64,000 bases of DNA from Acanthosoma haemorrhoidale (GCA_930367205.1 OV884012.1:47141239-47205238), one strand, 5' to 3'; numbered from the stretch's first letter, positions 50,031-63,120 are shown. A program made the numbers and translations. Notes: generated from the letters alone by a model not told the origin.

Positions 50031-50110
50031 ACGGCGTGGGTAGAGCAAGTTATGCTCGGTATCAAGCCTCGGCGTGGCTTAAACGTCACGTGTCGATCCC
50101 CAATGAAAAC
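50031..50110 (+). repeat. tRNA-like SINE candidate
   Basis: GTGGGTAGAGCAAG and GTGTCGATCCCC, about 45 nt apart, fit weak A and B boxes, as in a tRNA-derived SINE head. The following 100 bp has no identified SINE body. It is weaker than the tRNA-like stretch at 10080-10131. Confidence 0.3.
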
Positions 50111-53100
50111 TGTTATTAAATTATGAAATCAAGGCGGGACTAAACCTCGTTGGCTTGTGTTATATTATAAGTTTGGCAGTAGCTTCGTCAAGAGTACACC
50201 GTCGGAAATTCCAAACTTTGATGAAGATTGTTCATAATGATCATCTAACTCAAAGTGGGTTTAAAACAATTTTCATTTTAGCCGTGCCATTCTCATCGAT
50301 TACTATCCAAACCGAGAATATTTACTTTGACATAGTTAAACAAAAGCACCCGTTATTTTTTACTAGACTCACTTAGAACAGGTTTTTGGCAACAATGAAA
50401 ACAATTTCAGTTGCAGGGGAAATTTATCTTTTGTTTTCTTACGGTTCACTATCGGGAAGGAGTGACAATCTTTTATTTGGAGGCGAGCCAATGCCGACAT
50501 CACAAGCTTTCACAATATTAAGTTATTGCATACAAATCCTCGCTTCGGTATCTAGCACAAAGAGCACGTAGAAGATTTATCACCAATATAAATTACATTT
50601 TATTGTTGATAGGAAATTGATAGAAAAACATGCTCCAAAAAAAGAGGTAATATAATATATAATAAGGTATAAGGTGATAACTTGTTTCAATGAATTTAAA
50701 ATATAGCACCAGTTAATAGCTTTTTTGTTACATATTCTTTTTATTCATTCCTCCTTCAAGGGGGTGATTCTTAAGGCGTGTGCACCATAAAAGAACCGCA
50801 TGGAACCTCTCGCCGTCTAATCTCATTAAATGTAATAGTGTCTTTTTACGAATTAAATCATATTCGTAATTACCAACTACCACTTCTTACCGTCCCACCA
50901 GTCTCCGGCTCTCTAGCTGCTCTTTAAAGAGATGTGTATTTTCCTCACCCTCATGAAGAGTCCCTACCTCATTAACCATTGGGTCTAATGTCGGTTAAAA
51001 ACCAAGGGTTGATGATGTACCCTTGCAAATAATAACTACTCTCCCAAATCTCGCCTTATTCATTCATAACGTTACTTTCTTTATTTAATATTTTATTTTA
51101 TTGTGCGTTAGAGTAATACAATTTAAAAAAAAAAAAAAGACTTCTTGCTGCATTGTTTATTTAACTGTCGTTTTAAAAGTATTTTCTCTTTTCATTGTTC
51201 CGGTTTTGGTTTACTGAGGGCAATGGTGCACTCTGTCTTCACGTGTATTTTCAGTGTCAGTATTTTCAACATTATCCTAACTGAATTATTCATCGCTATT
51301 CGTACCCAAAGCAGAAGACCCAAGCAACCCAAAGCAAGACCTATCACAAAAGTTCACCTTTGTATCCCCCCCCTCGCTATTCATCCATGTATTCCAAAGA
51401 GTGTTAGAGACAGCCCCCCGCATTACCCTCTAGAGGAGCAGATTGAATTTTTGAATGCAGATTGAATTGAAATTTTGAATCACACTTATCTGAGCCTTGT
51501 TGTAGACATTTGTATTGTTGTGATGACCTTCCTAAAAAATAGATATGTTTTGCGGTATAGCAAGTTGCCATCTAAAGCTTAATGCCTTTAAAAATCTCGA
51601 AAAAAAAGAAACGCATTTTTGGAAGTCTAGCCTGAATATTCACAAAAAGGCTCGTCGTAGAAATCAACAATCCTCTTCTAAATTCATTTTGTTGCTCCAA
51701 CAAAGAGTTTGTATTAAGGCCCCACCTGAAACCATCAGGGCATTTAATTGCCAATAATTTTTTAATAATAATAACATTTTTTATATGTCCATTGCTTAGG
51801 TGGACCGTTTTATATAAATAATTATCATACGAATCTAGGTCAGGATGGTGGTCTTTTATTACATTTTAACCTATTTCAGAAAACAATTATAACTATCCTA
51901 TCATGATGATTAATTTTTGTGCTATATAGATGATTTCATTGAAACACCCACTTGATTGCAGGCAATAACGATTAATTATACATTACTTTTTTGTTAGAAT
52001 AATAAACTTCTATATTTTCAAAGGGATAAATAACTCTGTATTTGACCTTGTCCCTTTGAGTCACATGCGACTGTGTTCCTTTGGAATTAGAGTAGTTAGA
52101 GAGCGTCACATACTACTCGTTAGCAGTTGACGTCAGGTCAGCGGGATCTTTCAAAGCCTGACTTCGATCCTATTTTATTCTGAATCGACAACGTCCATGT
52201 AGTGGCACATATTTAGACGTATCAATCGATATTCCTTTAGTCTCAGTCACGTGATTATCTTTTGAAAATGCAGGTTGAGGTTTGTTTAGTACAATGTGGG
52301 ATTTCATTTACCTTCATCAACATTTTATTTAAGTTCCCATAATGACTCTAGTGGGGAAATGCAAAATTTTTAAATGTGATATCTATTTTTTTAATTATTT
52401 AAACCCTTTTGAGTTGCCATTTATAACTGAAGGGGGAGGTATCCTATTGGTAGCCAACAATTTCTATTTTTTATCCATTTCTACAAATTCACTATTCGTT
52501 TAGGGATTTGAAACCTTCAAATCGTAAGACTACATCCAAATTTCAAATTTCGAACCATATTTGTGCCGAGTTTTACCATTCCTTAAAAGAAAGTGTCTAT
52601 GATTGCTCTGCCGACTATTAATTTTCATTTCTGTTTCCTAAACTAGTTCCTTTCAAAAGATGTTTATGCATGTTACACCTGGGTAATAGTTTTTTTCGGG
52701 TTTCAGTAATTATATTATAAAATATGATAATCTTTTTGGAAAACGTTGAGAATAACAAAACGTTGTGAAGAATTCCCTGATTTTTACAGCTGACTACCTG
52801 TTTGGTTGGTGGCTCACAATATTTATCGTACAAAATACGTGTTCTCTACGTATATAAACTGACAATGGTTTCCCTTCCCTACGCCTCATATAACATAGTC
52901 ATGGAAATAACTCATTAAATTTTATTTCTGGAATCTTTTGTTATCGTTTAGGGGAATAATAAAAAAATGGGTAAATTACATTAAGGGGTTCATTACATTA
53001 ACCATCAAATGGGCAGAATTTGTATTGTTCATGTTGAAAAATAAAGCTTTTTTTTACTTCAACAAAAGTGGAAAACAAGACAAGGAGACAAAAAGGGTTG

Positions 53101-53860
53101 ATTTGTTAATTGGTGTAAAATTAATTTTCAAAGACAAATTTTAGAAGTGAAGGCAGTTTCCCCCTCCTCAAAGGGGAGAAGGGAAAGGGAAGGGGGTGGT
53201 CGTTACTGCCTGTCATTGTCTTGGCCGTATGAAACTGACACAAAGGGAAAATAGAGAGGTCTTGAGCGAGCACCAGGGAAGGTGGATTATTTCAATTTAT
53301 CTCTTCCTCTCGCTCGGTTCTCCTGCCTACTCTCCCTCCTTTATCTTCTATTATATCTTTGTTTTCATTCTCAAGCAGAAGTGGCCCACTCTGTACTACA
53401 GACAAACAAAAAAAATCCACGGCTTTACACCACTTTATCAAATTTTGAGGAAGTAACGTGCATTGTTCTAAAAGAATGACATTAAAGGAATAATCTTTAA
53501 AATAAGTTTTTGATCCTATATACAATCGCTACTTCAAGTAACGCTCCAGTTACTTTTATTTTTCTTTCTAAAGCTCATGCAATATATATGCGCTAGTTAA
53601 GGAGCTCATTTTACAATATAATGCAATAGAAAACAATACCACAATCAAACATTTAGGCATTGAAAAACTAATTTACTTTCCTCATTCTCTTCTATATCTT
53701 CTCTTTCGTCAACTGCAACTTTGCCGTGGCCAAGAGCTGAATAGTTCCATATGGCACAGTTGTGGCCACCTCTTAATGATGAATAATTATGAGTCACTCT
53801 CTTAGATAGATTAGATTAGATCATATCTATCACTGTTTCCATATGTTTAATAAAGCTTAT
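50111..53860. other. AT-rich non-coding DNA
   Basis: A 14-bp A-run lies at 51124-51138. 53160-53420 is more balanced and pyrimidine-rich. No gene or element end is recognised in this stretch. Confidence 0.35.
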
Positions 53861-54175
53861 GACGTCAGTTGGAGTGGGGGAGAAGAAAGTGGGGAGAACA
53901 GCCGCTGGTGGGGATGGCTCCCCACCACGATTAGCCGCCTATATAAGAAACGCCCCATAGGGTGAAAATCAATGCATGTAAATGCAGGAAGAGGAGAAAT
54001 CTGTAATCCAATTATTTTATTATTTTTGTACATTGTATTATTTTGTTTTGAGGTTTTGAAATAAAAAAAAAAAAAAAAAAGTGAAAATCAGAAAGAAACA
54101 AAACGACACCTTTTCTCACTCTCTGCACTGGCGCTTGCTGCTCTATTCAAAACCACGGTCTTCTCATTAAACTAC
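53861..54175. other. GC-balanced stretch with TATATAAG, then a poly(A) run
   Basis: CCTATATAAGAAACG at about 53939-53953 is a TATA-like site after a GC-balanced 70 bp. An 18-bp A-run lies at 54063-54080 and may be a retrotransposed tail. The DNA after it (54127-54200) weakly resembles 14870-14950. Confidence 0.3.
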
Positions 54176-54725
54176 CTTTGCATCTCTATCTCCTAACCTC
54201 GCTATGTTTTAGTCCGGCGTTGTCAGACCCCACACCCTCCTAGTGGGAATCTCTGCCTTCGTCCTGCTAAAACTAGCACCTCCGTGGGAGAGACCTCTCC
54301 CTCACGGACAACGGTTGTCTTGGGCCTACAAACTTACCAGTAGCGTCTCCCACGGCAATCCAGTCTGCTTCTCTCCGGTTCACACTCGCCTTTGGGATCC
54401 GGACGGTTTTCGCCTAACCTTAGACACCGAGTGTGAATTCGTGGTCACTCCAAGACCACATAAACTACCTACGCTACCTACCCTGTACCTCTTCTCCTGA
54501 ACAAAGTGCTTTGGCACACACCTTCTAAAGATCTTATGGAGTCAGATCAAAACGAATTATGCTGCCCGCCGACTAGGTCGGCAGCCAGGGTGAAAGACCA
54601 CAGGTCCGCCCGCCTTATCTATTTCTTGGCGCTCCCCGGACGGTGGCTAAGAGGTTGTAGCGACCCTAGCCCGCGGCGGGCATCTCCGCCCCACTTTGGG
54701 GATACACAGTTATCTGAGCCCGACA
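54176..54725 (-). mobile_element. Diverged LTR of the TGTCGGG family, copy 4
   Basis: On the minus strand it starts TGTCGGGCTCAG at 54725 and contains GATCTGACTCCATAAG, parallel to ATCTGACTCCATTTAT of copies 1 and 3, and CAGGAGAAGAGGTACAG, parallel to their GAGGTTCAGAGGTT region. It is more GC-rich than the others. The far end cannot be fixed: the family's GTCACTACA terminus is absent and no convincing target-site duplication was found. GCAC occurs at 54726 and again at 54125, but without matching LTR ends. Confidence 0.5.
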
Positions 54726-57316
54726 GCACTTTTAACTCTAGTAATAAATACTTCAAGAGCATGGGATAGACGTGCAGTAACATACCATACACTGACTTCA
54801 TGTGTGCCCACACCGCTGCGAGCCATGATCGATGCTCTTCGCAAAACGTTTGGGATTGAAATTCCTCATACAAATTTTTCCTAAAGTAAATTGGTGTTGC
54901 GAGTGATGAGAATTGTTGTCTACTCCCTCCAAAGTGAATTGCCTGTATTTCTTTCCCGTATTTCATTGCGCAGTTCTCAGAGAAACCGCCATTCAGTACT
55001 GATCGCTTCTTGGTGCATAAAAATCATCCCATTTTATTTAAATAGATCAACTGTAGCCATCCATTACCATGGAACATATTGTTGCTTTGACCACATACTG
55101 CTTACTTAGAGTTTCCCTCAGGGGAAACCTCCATAAATTTGGTGATTTACTCGTCATAGGAGAGTTCACCTTCATCAAATGGATTGTAGGGTGTCACAAA
55201 CTGTTTATAATTTTTGCAATTAAGAATATTATCCGTTATGGTAGTCTCGAGGATCTTTACTTTATGGAGACCATTAGTTGCATTTTTTCACAAATTCGGC
55301 GTGCACAAGTTACTTCCCACCCAAGTGAACAAACTGTTGAATATTCAAACTTGTATGGTGTCATTTTCTCCCAAAAATTGAGTGTAGATCCAACATGAAG
55401 GCTGAGATATGACCCACTCCTTCTTCTTGCTATCTTCTTCCAATTTCTTTATTTTCACCGGCAATTTACTCCAATTCGGTCTCCTTAGTTTTTTAACTGT
55501 TTCAAGGATGTGATGGTTTTTGATGTGATGGTTGAAGGTTGTTGTGTTCTAGCAGCTGAGGAGCTCGCTGGATCTTTTTGCATGCAGGGGGAGTTTTTAC
55601 ATTATTTCCCTGCGTTTGCTTTTTTATTCCAAAACCTGTTAAATCCAATACTCTTATTCCTAGCCCTCCTGGTTGACTTGTTTGTTCTCTTGCTTCTTCT
55701 ATATATATTCTGTATTTGAGCTGTTCTTTCAACCTCAGTTCTTTAAGGCGTTACGGATCATTTTTTTTTTCTTATTCTATTTTATTTCTTGATCAGTGGC
55801 CTTCTTCATTGGAGCCATTACCATCTGCGATAAGTGGACGATTAATTATTAATAAATTAAAAAAAAACGTAGCTATTAAGAAGCACCAAACTTTGAAAAG
55901 TGCTAAAACATATAGTATGTAAAACTACTCCTGATTGAGCCTATTCTCATGAGGTGAGTTACTTCTATGCATACACAAAGTTGGGAGAGAGTGGGGGTCC
56001 ATTTAATTAAACGCATAAATATCAAAATTAACGGTCTGGTTTTATCCAATCTCAATTCATGTTGATCCAATGTTATCTATTTCCCTCACTTGTAATCAAT
56101 TTCCTTGACTTTCGGTGTCGGTCAGCTATTTCACATGGGCCTTACAGCAAAAAAAATAATTGGTGCATTGAACCCCTAAGACAACACGTACTTATGTAAA
56201 TAAAACATGACTTGAACGTACCTCCTTCAAAAAATCACTGCATGAGGGTAATAGAAAGACAAGTGACGTACTACAAACTATCCATGTACTTGAGAAAGTA
56301 AACACTGAAGGTTTCTGTAAGACAGCTCACCCTCAGTTTGGCGGGTACCTGGTGCAGTGTTGCCGGCCAGAAACAATAATGAAAAGAAGCTTGGTAATGA
56401 TTTCACGCAAATTTTCAAAATATGCGAGGTATGATAAATAGTTTTTATTTTCTTAATCTATTAATCTACGCTATCCGATACGTCAACTTATCAGAACCAT
56501 TAGAAAAAAAGAAGTAATTTAATAATTGCAGAAGTAGAGAACTTATTTGCTTTCAAAGTTACCCACGTTTTCAATCCATGAATAACCGTGAAAAGAAAAA
56601 ATCGTTACTCAAGGTTAAAATACTTTACCTAAAAGCTGAAGTTGCCATGCATCTACTGCTTATAGTTGGGATACATTTTTTTTTTTTTTTTACGCAGAAG
56701 CCACAATCTCATTGGGAAGCGAATTCGTATGTAATGGGAGAAAGAAAAGCCGATTTCAGGTTGCATGCTTACACCAAATCTAAATTTAAATCTTTATAAA
56801 AATAAGGATTATACAGAGAATACCATAATGTATATTTTTTTATTACACCAAACAAAAATATTACTAGTTTATGATATTTATAAAAATCAGTAATGATTCT
56901 ACGAGCGACGATCACTAGGATGTCGAGATCATCGCCACACTGTTCTAGAGAGTGGCGTGGATTAGGTCTTTGAGATGCTGAGATAAAGTATTTTGGTTGT
57001 GAATTTTTGAATAACGGAGGGGTGAAGATGTCTCCCAAACCGACCTCTGGATCAGAGTTGTAAAATAATACTCTGCATCGATGCCGGGATGAATAAAATG
57101 CTTGGAAAAAAGTGCCTGGGACTGCTTTTTGTTTCGAATTGCATCGGACAGAAAGCAGAATGCCTCAGATTTCTAGCTGGGCCGCTTCATGAGCCTGTGG
57201 CTTAGATTTATTTTTCTGGCTGACAACGTTGTTCGTTCCTAAATTTCTATAAGCTTTGCACCCCTTAAAGTTGGCCGGATGGCCTTATATTCGTAGGTAG
57301 GGTACGCATACTGCAG
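54726..57316. other. Non-coding DNA with unassigned openings
   Basis: 55069-55398 (+) is open for 109 codons from an ATG with no known motif, and the minus strand over 54830-55400 is also broken open in places. Nothing is recognised. The rest is AT-rich. Confidence 0.3.
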
Positions 57317-57565
57317 GTGATTTCTAGGGCTTCTTACATAACTCGCTCTTGTGCTGCCCTCTGCTCTTTACATACATGGGAGGGTGGTGATAATAGGTTT
57401 TGGTGTGTCCTTATGCCTGACAATTATGGCATTAGACAATCTCGTGTATGGGATACGGTTTTTCGACCTGTATTCATATATAATATTGGTGGGGTAGATC
57501 GTAGATTTTCACTACTCCAGGGGTTCGTTCAAGATCTACAAACAACAAAGGTAACGGAGTTTTAA
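57317..57565 (+). other. Exon-like opening of unknown family
   Basis: The plus strand is open for 82 codons from after CTGCAG (57311-57316, acceptor-like) through a donor-like AAAG/GTAACG at 57547-57555. The acceptor-to-donor interval (57317-57550) is 234 nt, an exact multiple of three. Segments such as TWEGGDNRFWCVLMPD and GGVDRRFSLLQGFVQDL look protein-like. The pyrimidine tract before the acceptor is poor. It could be a real exon or a transposon fragment, because a Jockey ORF1 piece lies 37 bp downstream on the other strand. Confidence 0.3.
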
Positions 57566-57601
57566 TCGCTTTTTCGTGTTGCTTATCTTCAAGTTAGTTA
57601 A

Positions 57602-57832
57602 TTAGTGACATGTGTACTCTAGAGCTGTGAGATCATACTCAATTTCGTCAGGTGTAGTGGGATGCAGGTTTCTGTTTACCACCCGCAGCGATCTCTCCTG
57701 CTTTAGTTGATACGTACGGAAATCCTTTGTATCTTCGAAATATTTGATGACAGCCCTATACAGATCGGAGGTGTCAGGAGAATTTTTTGTGTCTCGTGAT
57801 CCGTTGAGACATGTGTATTTTCCCGTACTCAC
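57602..57832 (-). pseudogene. Jockey-clade LINE ORF1 (gag-like) fragment, pre-C2HC domain
   Basis: The minus-strand reading of 76 codons holds KDFRTYQLKQERSLRVVNRN followed by LHPTTPDEIEYDLTALEY. HTYQLK.ER..RVVIR.LHP.TP..EI...L is the conserved stretch before the zinc knuckles in Jockey-type ORF1 proteins, which package the LINE RNA. The knuckles themselves and the rest of the protein are missing, and a stop follows directly. It is a single-domain relic. Confidence 0.8.
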
Positions 57833-59560
57833 AATGTTGTCGAATAAACCTTGACCATTTTTAATTTTGAGACATTAGTTGTTATAGAACGCATGTTTTA
57901 TTATCAACAATATTTATTGTTAACAAAAAAGGATTAATTACATATTAATATTAATTAAAATTAATAAGTTTCAAGTTATCGTTAGTTGATTACTATGTAT
58001 CCAAAAAAAATAATCAATAAATAAATATTAATCAAAAACTACATCCTACTACTTGATTTTATATCATAAAGGGACGTAACTCTATATTGGGCGTGATTTT
58101 ACTTATCATAAAGAGGTACTCTAAATGTGCTGCAGCAAACATCAAATTAAACTTCCAATGAAGATGGTTGCGATCACATCACCGTAACTTCTACCTGAAG
58201 GTGCATTTCTGTTGGTGCCACACCTCAAACCACCTTATCTTCGAATATTGGAATTAGGAAAGAAAGAAGGCATTATAGAAGAAGGAAGCTGACTACCTAG
58301 CAGTAATCTATATGTTGTTTTGTATCTACTGTAACTGTGAATAATTATTGATATTTTGTAGTATAATGTGCAAATGCATGTGATAATATAATGGTAAAGG
58401 CATATTAATATACTCTGTACATTAATATACTTACAGGGACACTGTCAACAAGAAACAAAAAAACTACTCATGACTAAATAATAACAATGGTTTTTGGGGG
58501 TGAACCCACAAAAATCTTGTATGCAACTTTATAATGACCAAGCTTAGGAAAAAAAGTGATTGATTCACTAACGTTGTGTTTTATCTGAGTAATGATTTCT
58601 TTTAAACTGTAATAGAATAACTTCTGAATATCATTACTAGAGGGTATGTTAAGAATATAAGAATGAAATATACACTGAAACTTAGTTTCTAAAACAATAA
58701 AAACATATAGAAAACAAAAGAAAAACGTAGACATTGTCTGAGAGAACCGTCAATTGAAAGATAGTTAAATAATGAGGACGTGTCTTGTGCCACATTAACT
58801 TGACTCGACCTTTCCGAGACTTGACTTTTTCTCAGGTCGGGGGTACAATGAAAGTTTCAGCTACCTGGAGCAGTTGAGATATTCATTAGAGATCGGCTAA
58901 AACTTTTATCTCAACTGTTATTTCTTCGCCTGTTCCTTCCTCTCTTTTCGTCTCCTTTCTCCTTTAAAATCGCCTTGACAGACAGCGAGCTTCTTTGGAA
59001 GACGTGGAGCTTAGGGTGAAAACTAAATAAGCTACTTGATCCGAGGATCGTTTGTCTCACCATTGTTTTCCTAATTGGATCGAAGATAAATGTTTTATTG
59101 TAAACGAAGGATGTATGAAGTAATGAACAATATCAAATATTGAGTTCGAGAAGAACTAAGTTTTTGAAAACTAAGTGAATGATTCTGAAACATCAAGTTG
59201 GTACTTTTAACCAAAAATACTTCATTAATATGATATCATGCTAAATCATCTAGGTCATAGGAATTAACTTTTTCAAAAATAAAAAAAATGCTTAAAAATT
59301 TTTAGCTCTCGTAAACTTATCTTCTTCTGTCTTTGAATTTAATATTCCCTTAACTATGGGAAACAATCAATCAATTATAGCTTGAGTAAAGCTTCAGAGA
59401 ATCATAAAACTAAGCAAAACGTGGCTAACGCTCTCAAGTTTGAACTGTTGCTGCATACGCTTCTTTATTGTATTTTAACTCAAATCTTTATGAGCTATAG
59501 TGTTGACTGACTCTCTTCAGAAATGGGAAAGATCATAGCCCTATCGTGACCTTTATTTAA
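57833..59560. other. AT-rich non-coding DNA
   Basis: No gene is recognised. Confidence 0.4.
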
Positions 59561-59720
59561 ACGAACTGCGACTGAGCTCGCACCCCTGATCGCGAGTATA
59601 TGTCACTGTCAAGGGCTGTCACTGGCTGACATATAAAAATACCGTTGTTTCCGTTCTGTTTCCTCCTATCCATTCATATCAACCCTGGCTAGACAGCAGA
59701 CATCAACGCTATATTATCCT
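59561..59720. promoter_or_regulatory. TGTCA cluster with a TATA box
   Basis: Three TGTCA motifs (59601, 59607 and 59617) and one inverted TGACA (59627-59631) occur in 31 bp, directly followed by TATAAAA at 59632-59638. TGTCA is the core of Homothorax/Meis-type sites. The block is GC-balanced within AT-rich DNA. No ORF that would be driven by it is visible downstream, so this is a candidate only. Confidence 0.35.
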
Positions 59721-62125
59721 CCCCTGTTTATTTTAGATTCTGCTTTCAAATACATCAGTAAAGATATGCTCAGTGTGCTAATATATTTATTCATGGGATA
59801 ATTCACAATGAAAACAGTGATCGGAGAGCGGGGGGAAAACGCGCTTTTCGGTAACGGTGATTAGAACTAATAAATATGCATTCCATGGGTTGATTGCCCA
59901 CCGGAGCGAAATTTGAGTAGTGTAGTAAGTGTAATGTAGTAGAGAGTGTCTGCATGAGAGAGTTGGGAAACTCTCTCTATATAAATATTATTTTCATATA
60001 TAACAACTGTATGAAAAAGCAGACAACTTTTTCACTGAGTCTCTCGAACTTTTTTTTTTTCATCGTGTCTCCGTTTTTCCGAATGCAGGCAATCTCAGGA
60101 CTGTGTATGATTGAAAAAAAAAGTCATTATCTATTCACAAAATTCATATACCGAATTGTCTTATAATATCCTTTACTCATTAGAATATAATTATTATTTT
60201 TATGTTATTCGCGAAAGCTTAAAGAAGTCACAATAGTCACACTTTTTACTGGACAGATTAGATTCCTGTATAAGTTTACACTGATAAAGTACAAACAATA
60301 ATTATAATGTTTAAAAATTTAACCTCGCATAACATTGTTTCGATTAATATAACAATACAAAGTCAACAACATTTCAAATAATCAGAAATAGGTGCTTAAT
60401 ACTTTCCATAATGTTTAATAAGGAAAGATTCTAAATGCAAGTTTTTTTATGATTAGGTTCTTGAGAACTTTGGCTCGATTCTAAAAATAAATATGTTTTC
60501 ACTCTTTACAATCACTGAAGAAGTTATACTCATGATTATTTCCTCGTACATCAGATAATAATATAACTTTTGTATTTTTTTATACTTATATATGAATCCA
60601 AGACTATTTATAAATATATTTTAGACAACATTTAATTTAAAACCCTAAAAATATTATTTTTGGCATTTTTTGCCCCAGGTAGAAGGCCAATAGCTGTCAC
60701 CAAGCCATCACTTTTTTTTTTTATTGAAAGTTAGCTTAATAAACGACTTGATGTCAAAGGTAGGCCGAAGTTAAAAGCTTTCATCGGTAAACTTCATGAA
60801 AACGGAACTTAGTTCTTTTAAAATTAAGTTAAAGCTTAGCATCAAAGTGTACTTATAGAGGTTATAATGAATAATCTATAATTATTATTATTATATACAT
60901 GCACAACCAAATAAATAAGACAAACTCATAAAAGAAATAAACCGGGGAGGAAATAAATAAATCCTCATTTGTTGCTATTTTATAAATACAATGAACTGCG
61001 ACTCAATATAATGTTATAATGTGGATAAATTATTGAATGAAACCAATATTCATTTATAAGAAAAACACATTCATTTAAGAAATATACTTGCAATAATTAA
61101 ATAAAACGCCAGGAGCGTTAGGTTACTTTCGATTATATTCAAGAAGGTCGGCATTTTTCTTTCTCAAAATTAATGGATACCTATAATTTTATAGTATCCT
61201 GAGAGTTTTGACCAAATGTGTTTTTTGCCCATTATAGAAAAGGTGACTTTAGTTGGATTGCAAACAAAAATCATAAATTTATGTAAATCAATGAAAGAAT
61301 AGTGGCTTGGAACGTGGCTGGATTACAGCTAAAAACTATTTTAAATGATAGATTATCCTCATTTGACTACACAACTCTGGTCAGCCACTTGATAGCTTTA
61401 TTCATGAAAATTTTAATTTAAGTTGTGGGATTTGGTGTTTTATTTAGTGAGAGAACATACAAATGAAATTTCGATACGATGTTAAGTATGTTCCTAACAG
61501 AGGAAACATTAACTGACCGCGTACCTGGTTGACTTTTAAAAAATGATGGCGTCAAAGTCACCAAATGCACCGCTTAAGCATTTAACGAAAACACTTACGA
61601 TTGAAGCCACCCTGAAACAGAATTCGAGTTTACTGATTTAGTTAACAAAGTACTGTGGGTAATGTATTCAAAAGTTAAATTTTAGTTGAAACCATTCAAC
61701 GAAAAACATTTGTCCTACCAATGTCATACTCGTACATGTTCAAAAGAACCGGAACAAAACCGCTCCTTGAGAAACTACACAGGTTAGGGAGATGACACAA
61801 GATGGTGACTGTCGTCACCCACCCTTACCCTCGCCGTTCCGTGCTTCGGGAATGAAACCGACACAGCTGACCTGACATTCCCAGGCACAGAGCAGTCGGC
61901 ACCTATGGGACACGAGATTATACCTTTAGTTCTGTTTCTGTTGGTACCGAGGGTGGGTTTCACCTGTGCCTTCACAACTGAATGTTCTGTATTCACATGA
62001 ACCTGAAAGACTCCTTGTTTGTGTGGAATGATGGAATTTCCGAAGGTCTCTCAGGTAATTCAGTATGATATTTTCAGGAATCTACACCATGTGAAGATGG
62101 AGACTGGTAGTGGACTGGGTGGTCA
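59721..62125. other. AT-rich non-coding DNA, GC-balanced near the end
   Basis: 59780-59960 is balanced, with an ATATGCAT octamer-like site near 59875. 61784-61996 is open for 70 codons on the minus strand without a known motif, and may be more of the LINE sequence next door. Confidence 0.35.
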
Positions 62126-62420
62126 CCTCTCTTTGTGGAGTTCAGTAGTGGCAACATGATAGATTTTTTCCACGATTTTGGGAAATATCGCAACATGAAT
62201 TGTACAAGTTATAGTTGGACGATTTTATGGAACTGTTTTTGCAAAACCGTTGGTGCACTGACGTGCCCTGGTGCTCGGTTTCCCTGACACCGGCGAAGGA
62301 TCGCCTTGAGATGCTTTGGTGAGAAAAACGAGCGAATGTAGTTTTGTCCTTTTTCCAGCTGCTGAGTTTCGTTCGAGGATCTTCCAAAAAACGGTGATCG
62401 TCGGGTAAGGCAAAGGTCAC
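62126..62420 (-). pseudogene. Jockey-clade LINE ORF2, reverse transcriptase N-terminal remnant
   Basis: In one minus-strand frame the reading contains FFSPKHLKAILRRCQGNRAP, then an in-frame stop, then MLRYFPKSWKKSIMLPLL. These are the SP.EL...I..LN..KAPG.D and YFP..WK.A.V..I.K motifs just before the palm domain of Jockey-clade reverse transcriptases. The palm, YADD motif and C-terminus are missing. The longer 209-codon frame overlapping this piece is a different, chance frame. Confidence 0.7.
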
Positions 62421-62849
62421 TTGTGCCACTTCTCTGATACAGTTCCCATTTGGCTTGACTATAGTCGTACTTTGTGGTAGCAGAACTCTACCGTCAATAG
62501 AATACAGAACGTCCTGGTGATCAGTCGTCACATGTTGCAGGGTCTGATTTTTATTTATCCTGTGCGGCTGTTTCGTGAGTAGGAGGTATAAGGTAGAGCT
62601 TATTCGACTGTCTTTCCGTGGGAAAAAGTAAAGCTTTGGGGGCGGACGACAGTAAAGTTGTTTACCAATTGTTTTACATCTGGGTTCACGGTGACATTGC
62701 TTCAAATAGCATAGCATAGTGTATAGCACATAGTATAGCATTACACTCTGGTTAGCAATTCTCGTGTCCACGAGTACGATGATGTTTATGGCGGAGATCG
62801 CTATTTAGTTCCAATTTAGCAAATAAGCCGTGAAGACTGGACCTAAACA

Positions 62850-63120
62850 TACTTATCGTAGTCTTGAGGCTCGAGAGCCTTCGGCGGATGTAAAAGGAGA
62901 AGAAGCGGCAGCCACTGCATATGAGGATCGTTCTGGTTGGTCCGGTGTCGAAATGTTTGGTTGTGTGGTCCATCTCACGGTGTGTTCCTGCTGTTGTCGG
63001 TGCTGGGCCAGTGGTGGTTTCTCCGTCATCTTCTTCTTGAGGTCCGCTAGGCCTTTTTTGCCATATTGCAACCACCCACATCGTCAGTTGACTGGAATTT
63101 TGTTTCAGGGTGTCATGCTA
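62850..63120 (-). pseudogene. LINE ORF1-like C-terminal remnant (tentative)
   Basis: The minus-strand reading includes GLADLKKKMTEKPPLAQHR followed by ISTPDQPERSSYAVAAA, a Gln/Ser/Pro-rich composition like the end of Jockey ORF1 after its zinc knuckles. It lies upstream of the RT remnant on the same strand, as in a LINE with the endonuclease region deleted. No knuckle cysteines are seen, so the assignment is weak. Confidence 0.35.

Noticed and set aside
54125..54729. GCAC repeats as a target-site duplication of LTR copy 4
   Set aside because: The sequence next to the left GCAC does not resemble the family's LTR end and resembles DNA at 14870 instead.
55069..55398. A 109-codon ORF on the plus strand
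   Set aside because: No recognisable motif, no promoter or poly(A) context, and the opposite strand is similarly open, so it is not supported as a gene.
62142..62771. A 209-codon ORF on the minus strand, the longest ATG-started frame in the window
   Set aside because: The Jockey reverse transcriptase motifs lie in another frame over the same DNA, so the long frame is chance reading of LINE sequence.
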